Below, one piece after another: positions 57,744 to 64,000 of a DNA stretch of 64,000 nucleotides. The first letter of the stretch is position 1, and the number at the start of each line of letters is the position of its first letter. The translations under genes and the position numbers were made by a program. The notes under the pieces are model-generated. The model was not told where the DNA came from. It was given only the letters and a program-made list of their open reading frames with translations, and ran no database searches. Source of the DNA: DAOPKN01 sp035391225 (GTDB lineage: Bacteria; Thermotogota; Thermotogae; MWEM01); assembly GCA_035391225.1 (NCBI GenBank), contig DAOPKN010000005.1:1-64000 (forward strand), given 5' to 3'.

Positions 57744-59477
57744 TTGATCCGAAAATTCATAGCGTACTACCGCCCCCATTGGAAGCTCTTTTCCATTGAT
57801 TTGACGTGTGCCTTCCTGATGGCGGGAATTGACTTGGTTTTTCCGCAGTACACGCGAAAAGCCCTTGACTCCTTCATCCCCGAGGGAAACGTGCGGGGTT
57901 TGGTGATCGCTGCCATCGTGCTGGGGGCTCTGTTCTCGCTGCGCGCGCTCTTCAATTACATCGTGGACTACTGGGGGCATGTTCTGGGCACGCGCATGGA
58001 ATACGACATGCGCAAGGACATCTTTTCGCACCTGCAAACGCTTTCCTTCAGTTACTTCGATAAGGTGCGCACCGGGAAGATCATGTCCCGCATCGTCAAC
58101 GACCTCAACGAAATGACGGAATTGGCCCACCACGGTCCCGAAGACCTCTTCCTGTCCCTGGTCACGCTGGTAGGTGCGTTTGTGCTTTTGTTGCTCACCA
58201 ACGTACCGCTCACGTTGATCACCTTTTCCTTCATTCCGGTGATGCTCTGGTTTGGCATCATCAAGCGCCGGAAGATGTCGCGGGCCTTCCGCGAGGTGCG
58301 CAAGCGCATTGCGGACGTGAATGCCCAGTTGGAGAACAGCATCTCGGGGATCCGAGAGGCCCAATCGTTTACCAACGAGGAGTTCGAGATGGAGAAGTTC
58401 AACGTGGGGAACGACGAGTTTCGACGGTCGCGCGAGAGTGCTTTCAAGACCATGGCAGAAATGACCTCGGGCATCCATTACCTTTCCAACATCCTGAAGG
58501 TGCTGGTGTTGGGCCTGGGAGGGTTTTTCTGCTTCAAGGGTTGGATCACTCCCGGTGTGTTGGTGGCCTTTTTCTTGTACATCGAGATTTTTTTCCAACC
58601 CATTCGCCGGCTCATGCAATTCTCCCAGATGTTTGAATCCGGAATGGCAGGTTTCGAGCGTTTCGTGGAAGTCATGGAGATTCGGCCCGAGATCCAGGAT
58701 GCTCCCGATGCCCGGGAGATAGAGAACGTGGCGGGGAACATCCAGTTTGAGAACGTTTCCTTCTCCTACGATGGGAGCGAACCCGTGCTCGATCGGGTTT
58801 CGCTGCAAATTCCGCACGGCAAGACCATTGCCGTCGTTGGCCCCTCGGGGGGAGGCAAAACCACGTTATGCCACCTCATTCCCCGTTTCTACGAGGCCAC
58901 CGAGGGAGATATCACGTTGGATGGGGTGCCCATCAAGCGCATCACGCTGGAAAGCTTGCGGCGGAATATCGGTTTCGTGCAACAGGATATCTTCCTCTTT
59001 GCGGGAACGATCCGCGATAACATCGCCTACGGCAAGGGAAACGCCAGCGAAGAGGAGATTATCCAGGCTGCAAAGCACGCACGCATTCACGACTTCATCA
59101 CCACGCTGGAGAAGGGCTACGATTCGTACATCGGGGAAAGAGGCATCCTACTGTCCGGTGGCCAAAAGCAGCGTATTGCCATTGCACGCGTGTTCTTGAA
59201 GAATCCCCCGGTTCTCATTTTGGACGAGGCAACCTCCGCGCTGGACAACGAAACGGAACAAATGATCCAAAAGTCCCTGGAAGACCTTTCCCGCGGTCGT
59301 ACCACCCTCGTGATTGCCCACCGGCTTTCCACGATCCAAAACGCCGACGAAATCCTGGTGATCGTGAACGGGCGCATCCTGGAACGAGGTAACCACGCTT
59401 CGTTGCTGCAAGAAGATGGACATTACGCACGGTTGTACCGTTCGCAGATGAAAGGGTTCATCCCCGATGACCTGTAA
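57744..59477 (+). CDS. ABC exporter, MsbA-like half transporter
   Basis: 577 residues from TTG 57744, eight bases after AGAGG. Six-helix transmembrane domain (about 1-310) and an ATPase domain with Walker A VGPSGGGKTTLCHLI near 370, signature LSGGQKQRIAIAR near 475 and Walker B ILDEATSALDNE. Forms homodimers or pairs with another half. Export of lipid or peptide is likely; substrate unknown. It overlaps the next start. Confidence 0.92.
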   Translation: MIRKFIAYYRPHWKLFSIDLTCAFLMAGIDLVFPQYTRKALDSFIPEGNVRGLVIAAIVLGALFSLRALFNYIVDYWGHVLGTRMEYDMRKDIFSHLQTLSFSYFDKVRTGKIMSRIVNDLNEMTELAHHGPEDLFLSLVTLVGAFVLLLLTNVPLTLITFSFIPVMLWFGIIKRRKMSRAFREVRKRIADVNAQLENSISGIREAQSFTNEEFEMEKFNVGNDEFRRSRESAFKTMAEMTSGIHYLSNILKVLVLGLGGFFCFKGWITPGVLVAFFLYIEIFFQPIRRLMQFSQMFESGMAGFERFVEVMEIRPEIQDAPDAREIENVAGNIQFENVSFSYDGSEPVLDRVSLQIPHGKTIAVVGPSGGGKTTLCHLIPRFYEATEGDITLDGVPIKRITLESLRRNIGFVQQDIFLFAGTIRDNIAYGKGNASEEEIIQAAKHARIHDFITTLEKGYDSYIGERGILLSGGQKQRIAIARVFLKNPPVLILDEATSALDNETEQMIQKSLEDLSRGRTTLVIAHRLSTIQNADEILVIVNGRILERGNHASLLQEDGHYARLYRSQMKGFIPDDL

Positions 59478-60165
59478 GTTGGGCAAAAACCTTTGCAGGA
59501 GCACGAAGTGGTTTTTGGGGCTCGCGTTGCTCCTTTTCTTCGGGACCCACGCGTTTGCAAACAACGACCCCATCCTGGTGGAAGTGTTTTCTTCCTGTTT
59601 CTGCGAACCTTGTGAGCAACTCAACCAGCCACTCCTGGAATGGCAACGCTCCCACCAAGACGCGCTCGTGGTGAGTTTTCACCTGTGGCAAGACGCTCTG
59701 GAGGTTCCGGGTGGGGAAGAGCGGTCGGATTTCTACGCGCTTTCTTCCCTTCCTGGTTTCGTGGTGCAGGGAAACCAGAAGTGGGTGGGCAGTATTTCGC
59801 ATTTCCCCGCAACCCTGGAATCCGCCCTGGGGGTGGAGAAAAACCGGTTTCGCCCGGATTACGGTATGCAAGCAAGCGTGGAGTTTTCCAGTACCCAGGC
59901 CCGCTTCGATGTTTCGCTTTCCAAGCAGTATTCCAGGGGGCAGATCGTGGGCCTTGCGGTGCAGAAAAGCGTGTTCGTGGAGGGAACGCGCTACTCCAAC
60001 GTGGTGCGGGAAATCCAGGTGATCCCCTGGAAAAACCAACCAACTCAAATGGTCTTCTCCGCGCGAAAGGAATGGACCGGAAACAACGTGCTGTTTGCCG
60101 TGCTTTTCCAGGACACCCGTTCGGGGAAAGTGTACCACTTGCAAGTGTTTGAGCCCGATTGGTAA
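59467..60165 (+). CDS. Exported thioredoxin-like protein, DUF1223-like
   Basis: 232 residues. Signal peptide (TKWFLGLALLLFFGTHAFA), then VEVFSSCFCEPCEQLNQPLL, the opening of a thioredoxin-like fold. It resembles DUF1223 proteins (VELFTSQGCSSCPPAD-type starts). Three Cys in CFCEPC give a CxC and a CxxC. The rest is beta-rich. The ATG lies within the end of the exporter gene, so both are made together. Redox or metal handling outside the membrane is possible. Confidence 0.65.
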   Translation: MTCKLGKNLCRSTKWFLGLALLLFFGTHAFANNDPILVEVFSSCFCEPCEQLNQPLLEWQRSHQDALVVSFHLWQDALEVPGGEERSDFYALSSLPGFVVQGNQKWVGSISHFPATLESALGVEKNRFRPDYGMQASVEFSSTQARFDVSLSKQYSRGQIVGLAVQKSVFVEGTRYSNVVREIQVIPWKNQPTQMVFSARKEWTGNNVLFAVLFQDTRSGKVYHLQVFEPDW

Positions 60166-60192
60166 GCAAACGAAGGGAGAAACAGAGAAGGC

Positions 60193-61443
60193 ATGGAATC
60201 TCCACCGAAGAAAGATGTGCAGTTCTACCGGTTTGCCGCCTACGGTTTCCTAAAGAATCTTCGCTTTTTCGAACCGTTCCTCGTGCTTTTCTTCCGCGAC
60301 CAGGGTTTTTCCTTCTTGCAGATCGGCTTCTTCTTCTCCGTTCGTGAGGTGTCCACCAACCTTTTGGAAATTCCCACCGGGGTGGTGGCGGATCTTTTTG
60401 GAAGGCGCATCTCTATGGTACTTTCCATGGTGGGGTACCTGCTCTCTTTCGGCCTTTTCTTTTTCTTTCCCACTTTGGCCTGGATCTTCGTGGCCATGGT
60501 TTTCTTTGCCGTGGGGGAGGCCTTTCGCACGGGTACGCACAAGGCCATGATCTTGGAATACCTTCGGTTGAAAGGTTGGGGCAAGTGGAAAGCCAGCTAC
60601 TACGGTTCGACCCGTGCGGCTTCCCAGCTGGGGTCCGCCGCGAACGCTCTCATCGCTGCGGGGCTCGTTTTCTTCTCGGGTTCCTACCGCATCGTTTTTG
60701 TTGCCTCCATGGTGCCCTACTTCTTGAACCTCCTCAACCTTGCTTCTTACCCTAAGGTCCTTGACGGCGAACGATCCCCAGGTAGCAGCCGGGCCACCTT
60801 GGGGCAATTCTTCCAGGTTTTCACCAATCCCCGGGCACTGCAAGGGCTATTGAACGGGGCCACCTTCGATGCTTTTTTCGAGGTAGCGGGAAACTTTTTG
60901 CAGCCCATCTTGAAAAGCCTTGCACTCGCGTTGCCCGTTTTCCTTTTCTTGGAAGGGCAGCAGCGGGAAGCCATCGTGATCGGTGTCGCCTTCTTCGGGA
61001 TTTACCTTGCAACCAGCCTGGCATCCGCACGAGCCGGGCACTTCCAGCAGAAGGTGGGATCCGCGGAAAAGGCACTCAACGCTACGTTCCTGTTGGGGGT
61101 TGCGTTGCTTACCTTTTCGGGTGTGTTCGTACTGTGGGGTTTTTCCATCGGGAGCGTGGCCGCTTTCTTTGGGTTGTACCTTTTGCACAACTTGCGCCGC
61201 CCTCTCACGGTTTCGTACGTAAGTGACCAGATCCACCATCGTACGATGGCAAGTGGACTCTCCGTGGAATCGAGCTTGAAAACTCTTCTGATGGCGATTT
61301 GTGCGCCCATTGCGGGTTGGGTGGCGGACCGTTTTGGAATCGGCTGGGCGCTGCTTTCCGGAGGCATCGTGCTGGGAGGCTTGTTTTTCGTGCTGCGCTT
61401 CACCAGGCCCTCATTCCCTCGAATCACAGGGGAAGAAGGGTAA
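60193..61443 (+). CDS. Major facilitator superfamily transporter 2
   Basis: 416 residues with about 12 helices. MFS motif GVVADLFGRRISMVLSM near residue 58. The start MESPPKKDVQFYRFAAYGFL lacks a signal peptide, normal for MFS. AGAAGG precedes ATG. Substrate unknown. It lies in a run of exported-function genes from 56.3 kb and is followed two bases later by the chemotaxis fusion gene. Confidence 0.86.
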   Translation: MESPPKKDVQFYRFAAYGFLKNLRFFEPFLVLFFRDQGFSFLQIGFFFSVREVSTNLLEIPTGVVADLFGRRISMVLSMVGYLLSFGLFFFFPTLAWIFVAMVFFAVGEAFRTGTHKAMILEYLRLKGWGKWKASYYGSTRAASQLGSAANALIAAGLVFFSGSYRIVFVASMVPYFLNLLNLASYPKVLDGERSPGSSRATLGQFFQVFTNPRALQGLLNGATFDAFFEVAGNFLQPILKSLALALPVFLFLEGQQREAIVIGVAFFGIYLATSLASARAGHFQQKVGSAEKALNATFLLGVALLTFSGVFVLWGFSIGSVAAFFGLYLLHNLRRPLTVSYVSDQIHHRTMASGLSVESSLKTLLMAICAPIAGWVADRFGIGWALLSGGIVLGGLFFVLRFTRPSFPRITGEEG

Positions 61444-61445
61444 CA

Positions 61446-62840
61446 ATGCCCACTTCTTCCCCGTGTAATGCCGTGGTGGTTCTTTCCTCTTTCTTTGACT
61501 TGGGATCCCTGGAAGCCTTCCTGCGAAACCTGCTTCTTCCACCCGCAACAACCCTTTTCGTGGCGCAACGCTTGGCACCCGATTTTCCCGGCTTACTGGA
61601 AAGGGTCATACAGCGGAGCAGCAAGTACCCCGTGCGTTTCCCTTTGCCAGGAGAGAAGGTTTTGGATGGGGTGGTCTACCCTTACCCCGTGGGGTCGCAA
61701 AATGGCGTGATGCTCAGCGGTGAATCCTTCCAGCGGCAGCTTCGTCCGGTCTTTTCCCTTTTCTTCCGTTCCTTGCTCGAGGCTGAAAGAAAGGTTGCAC
61801 TGGTTGTCCTGGGTGGGTTGGGAAATGAGTTTCCGGGTATGGTCGATCTCCTTTCCTGGTGGGATGGGCCTTTGCTGGTGCAGGATCCTGCTTCCACGCC
61901 GTTTCGGGCTCTTCCCGTGCTGGTGCAGCAAAAGCGTTTCGTCCAGCGGATGCTTCCCCCGGACCAACTGGGTAGCTCCTTGGAAGAGCTTTTCCCGGGG
62001 CACAACGGAACTGCTCCCCCCCCCTCTTCCGCTCGCGACGTGCACTTTGCTCCTGCCTTCCTTCCGCGCGTGTTTTCCGCCCTCCGGGAGCATACCGGAA
62101 GAAACCTGGATCGTTACCGGAAAAATACCATAGTGCGCAGAATCGAGCGGCGCATGATCCTGCTGGGGATTTCCCAGGCAGCAAGCTACGTGGAACTGCT
62201 GCAAGCCTCCGCGGAAGAAGCCAATTCGCTGTTGCACCACCTACAAATCCATGTGACCTCTTTTTTCCGTGATCCGGGGGCATTCGAGGCACTGGCACAG
62301 CAAGCCCTTCCGCTTTTGGGTCATGACTCTGGGAGCACGAAGCTGTGGGTCGCGGGTTGTTCCACTGGCCAAGAAGCGTTCAGCCTGGCAATGCTTTTCC
62401 AGGAGCGATGGGGGCCAGCCGCTTCGGAAAAAGTGCACATTGTTGCCAGCGATGTGGACCCTGCCTCGCTGCAGTTCGCACGGCAGGCCGTTTACGCAAC
62501 GCAACAGTGCGAGGGAATTCCAACCCCTCTCTTGCAGCGATTCTTTCACAAGGTGGGAAACGGGTACCAACCCCGTAGCTTGTTGCGTGACATGGTGGAA
62601 TTCAAAATGCACGATGTACTCGTGGATCCCCCCCTTCTCCACGTGGACCTGGTGAGTTGCCGCAACCTGTTGATCTACCTGGAACCCTCCCTCCAGCAGG
62701 AAGTACTCTCGCTTTTCCATTTCTCCCTTCGTCCTGGTGGCTTGCTGTTCCTCGGGAAGAGCGAATCAACGCGGAAAATGGCTACCTACTTCCATCCACT
62801 TGTTCCACGATGGAAAATTTTCCGCCGCAAAAAAAAGTAA
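61446..62840 (+). CDS. CheB-CheR fusion, CheB half degenerate
   Basis: 464 residues. The C-terminal part (about 200-464) is a CheR methyltransferase that methylates receptor glutamates with SAM: RRIERRMILLGISQ, VTSFFRDPGAF, GCSTGQEAFSLAML near residue 303, VSCRNLLIYLEP. The N-terminal part (1-190) aligns in layout with a CheB methylesterase, yet its Ser motif (usually SxGG) reads LSSFFDLGS, its His (VQHLP-type) reads VAQRLAPDF and its Asp (GxGxDG-type) reads GGLGNEF. Such a protein would methylate but not demethylate. No other che gene is adjacent. Confidence 0.82.
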   Translation: MPTSSPCNAVVVLSSFFDLGSLEAFLRNLLLPPATTLFVAQRLAPDFPGLLERVIQRSSKYPVRFPLPGEKVLDGVVYPYPVGSQNGVMLSGESFQRQLRPVFSLFFRSLLEAERKVALVVLGGLGNEFPGMVDLLSWWDGPLLVQDPASTPFRALPVLVQQKRFVQRMLPPDQLGSSLEELFPGHNGTAPPPSSARDVHFAPAFLPRVFSALREHTGRNLDRYRKNTIVRRIERRMILLGISQAASYVELLQASAEEANSLLHHLQIHVTSFFRDPGAFEALAQQALPLLGHDSGSTKLWVAGCSTGQEAFSLAMLFQERWGPAASEKVHIVASDVDPASLQFARQAVYATQQCEGIPTPLLQRFFHKVGNGYQPRSLLRDMVEFKMHDVLVDPPLLHVDLVSCRNLLIYLEPSLQQEVLSLFHFSLRPGGLLFLGKSESTRKMATYFHPLVPRWKIFRRKKK

Positions 62841-62858
62841 CCCCCGCAAGGGGGGTTA
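62831..62858 (-). terminator. Terminator of the amidohydrolase gene
   Basis: TAACCCC(C) and GGGG(G)GTTA form the stem with a GCAAG loop; on the minus strand it is followed by ACTTTTTTTT. It overlaps the last codons of the convergent CheR gene. Confidence 0.85.
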
Positions 62859-62885
62859 TCCGAGTTGCTTCGTTTGGTAGATCGT

Positions 62886-64000
62886 TTAGCGCGAAAGCCA
62901 CCCGTCCACGTTGTTCCATACCACGCGGGACCTGGCGTCAAAGGGATGGCCATCCCAAAGGCACATCATGGGGACCTTCCCTTCTTCCAATGTTCCGTAG
63001 CTTTCCTCCAGCTGCAGGATTTTCGCAGGGTTGATGGTGAGCGATTCGAGCATGGCCTTCTCCGAGGCACCGTATTGCACTCCCAGGCCAGCCTGGATGC
63101 GCAGCACCTCGGCGGGGAAAACCGGGTGATCGCTCATGCAGCCAAAAAGGATACCGGCTTTCTCTGCGGCACCGTAGGTGCGGTAGGTCATCTCGCGCAA
63201 TTCCACCTTGGGGCGGCTTCCCATGTATGGTCCGAGAAAAACCGGGATCTCGTTCTGCTTGAGCTCGTCGGCCACCTTGATCAGCTCGGTTGCGTGTTCG
63301 ATCACGATGTTGATGTCGAATTCCTTCTTGATACGAATGGCGGTCAGCATATCTTCCGCGCGGTGGCAGTGGATGCGTGCAGGGATTTCTTTTTCCAGTA
63401 CGAGTTGGGCAACTTCCATCTTCAGGTCAGTTTCGCTGAACGGTTTGCCTTCCTTTTCGGCTTTTTCTTTCTTCTGCATGTAGTTCAACCCGTCAAAGAA
63501 GAACTTGCGCATCACCGCGGCTGTTCCCATGCGGGTCACCGGCATTTTCTTGTATTCCTGGTACACGCGCTTGGGGTTTTCCCCGGTGGCCATCTTCAAC
63601 CCGCAGTCCGCTCGGATCACCTTGTCTTCCAGCAAGTTGGAACGGGTGTACTTGGCGATGAATCCCAGCCCCCCCACTGGGTTGGCACTCCCGGGAAGCA
63701 CGCAGTACATCATCACGCCACCGCGGGCGGACTCCTCGATCCCCATGTCCGTCGGGACGAAGGCATCCATGCAGCGCACGTCGGCCGTGACGGGGTCAGA
63801 ATACTCGTTCACGTCGTCGTACTCCCAGCCGTAGCCTTCGGGCATCAAGCCGATGTGGGAATGCCCGTCGATGAAACCAGGCATCAGGAGCCCGCCCTTT
63901 CCATCCAACGTTTCCTCTGCAGTTCCCTGCACCTTGGGCCCCACTTCGAGGATGCTGCTTTCGTCGAAGAGAAGTTCGCCTTCGAAGGGTTCGGAAGAAA
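62886..64000 (-). CDS. Amidohydrolase family metal enzyme (partial, 5' end missing)
   Basis: The frame is open to the window edge, so the first residues are not seen; 371 codons plus stop are present. Metal motifs: GFIDGHSHIGL (HxH), HCHRAEDM and EHATEL, and SDHPVFP, with NPAKILQLEESYGTLEEGKV at the C-terminus. Similar to the imidazolonepropionase/dihydroorotase-like amidohydrolases that include N-acyl-D-amino-acid and polar peptide hydrolases. Hydrolyses a C-N bond in the cytoplasm; substrate unknown. Confidence 0.85.
   Translation of the reverse strand, partial: SSEPFEGELLFDESSILEVGPKVQGTAEETLDGKGGLLMPGFIDGHSHIGLMPEGYGWEYDDVNEYSDPVTADVRCMDAFVPTDMGIEESARGGVMMYCVLPGSANPVGGLGFIAKYTRSNLLEDKVIRADCGLKMATGENPKRVYQEYKKMPVTRMGTAAVMRKFFFDGLNYMQKKEKAEKEGKPFSETDLKMEVAQLVLEKEIPARIHCHRAEDMLTAIRIKKEFDINIVIEHATELIKVADELKQNEIPVFLGPYMGSRPKVELREMTYRTYGAAEKAGILFGCMSDHPVFPAEVLRIQAGLGVQYGASEKAMLESLTINPAKILQLEESYGTLEEGKVPMMCLWDGHPFDARSRVVWNNVDGWLSR

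Noticed and set aside
56160..58817. 885-codon open frame on the minus strand opposite speE, HD-GYP and exporter genes
   Set aside because: It lies across three supported plus-strand genes, has no recognisable motif and is rich in His and Gln, typical of antisense frames here.

Overview
The window reads as chromosomal DNA of a diderm, flagellated, anaerobic heterotroph with roughly 55% G+C judged by eye. Diderm traits are flagellar P- and L-ring genes (flgI, flgH), a secretin, and small beta-barrel proteins ending in Phe. Two carboxylic/amino-acid-type ABC transporters, a TRAP-type permease, a gamma-glutamyltransferase and a bacterial speD-speE pair fit a deep-branching amino- or organic-acid user (Thermotogota, Synergistota or Atribacterota-like). 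The phylum cannot be fixed from this sequence. I see no insertion sequence, prophage, integrase or CRISPR array.

Layout. 0-2.1 kb: seven tRNAs, then infC-rpmI-rplT, then tRNA-Pro and a terminator; infC appears to start at AUC behind an attenuator-like leader. 2.1-8.5 kb: a membrane-anchored EEP-fold protein, three tRNAs on the minus strand, an MBL-fold hydrolase, pyrG, a small barrel protein, a CMD-GAF fusion, a large-type SRP RNA and a small membrane protein. 8.7-13.1 and 16.5-22.3 kb: a SARP-type regulator and two clusters of secreted proteins with a secretin, a predicted outer-membrane barrel, a chaperone-like protein and two paralogous zinc-ribbon/MshEN proteins that may bind c-di-GMP. 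A sugar ABC transporter operon (13.3-16.5 kb) sits between them. This split locus is the best candidate for an undescribed system.

22.5-38.9 kb: one 16-kb minus-strand gene set, transcribed fabG, a double TetR regulator, thiolase, KAS III-like enzyme, CoA-transferase, livH-livM-livG-livF with two binding proteins, a second livG-livF-livH, a LivM-alpha/beta-hydrolase fusion and a second hydrolase. Two palindromes bracket the -10 box in front of fabG. The set looks like uptake, hydrolysis and CoA-dependent breakdown of a short-chain hydroxy- or keto-acid compound.

39.3-45.4 kb: two exported M14-like peptidases, gamma-glutamyltransferase, a DUF6305-like protein, a TRAP-type permease and a 47-residue membrane protein, suggesting extracytoplasmic trimming of gamma-glutamyl or N-acyl amino acid conjugates and uptake of the product. 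45.5-50.5 kb: a Spy-like periplasmic protein and the flagellar operon flgB-flgC-fliE-flgA-flgH-flgI-flgJ. 50.7-64 kb: birA, an MFS transporter, pcp with a lipoprotein and a barrel protein, an XRE-cupin regulator ahead of speD-speE, a GAF-HD-GYP protein, an ABC exporter, a thioredoxin-like protein, a second MFS transporter, a CheB-CheR fusion with an apparently dead CheB part, and an amidohydrolase cut by the window end.
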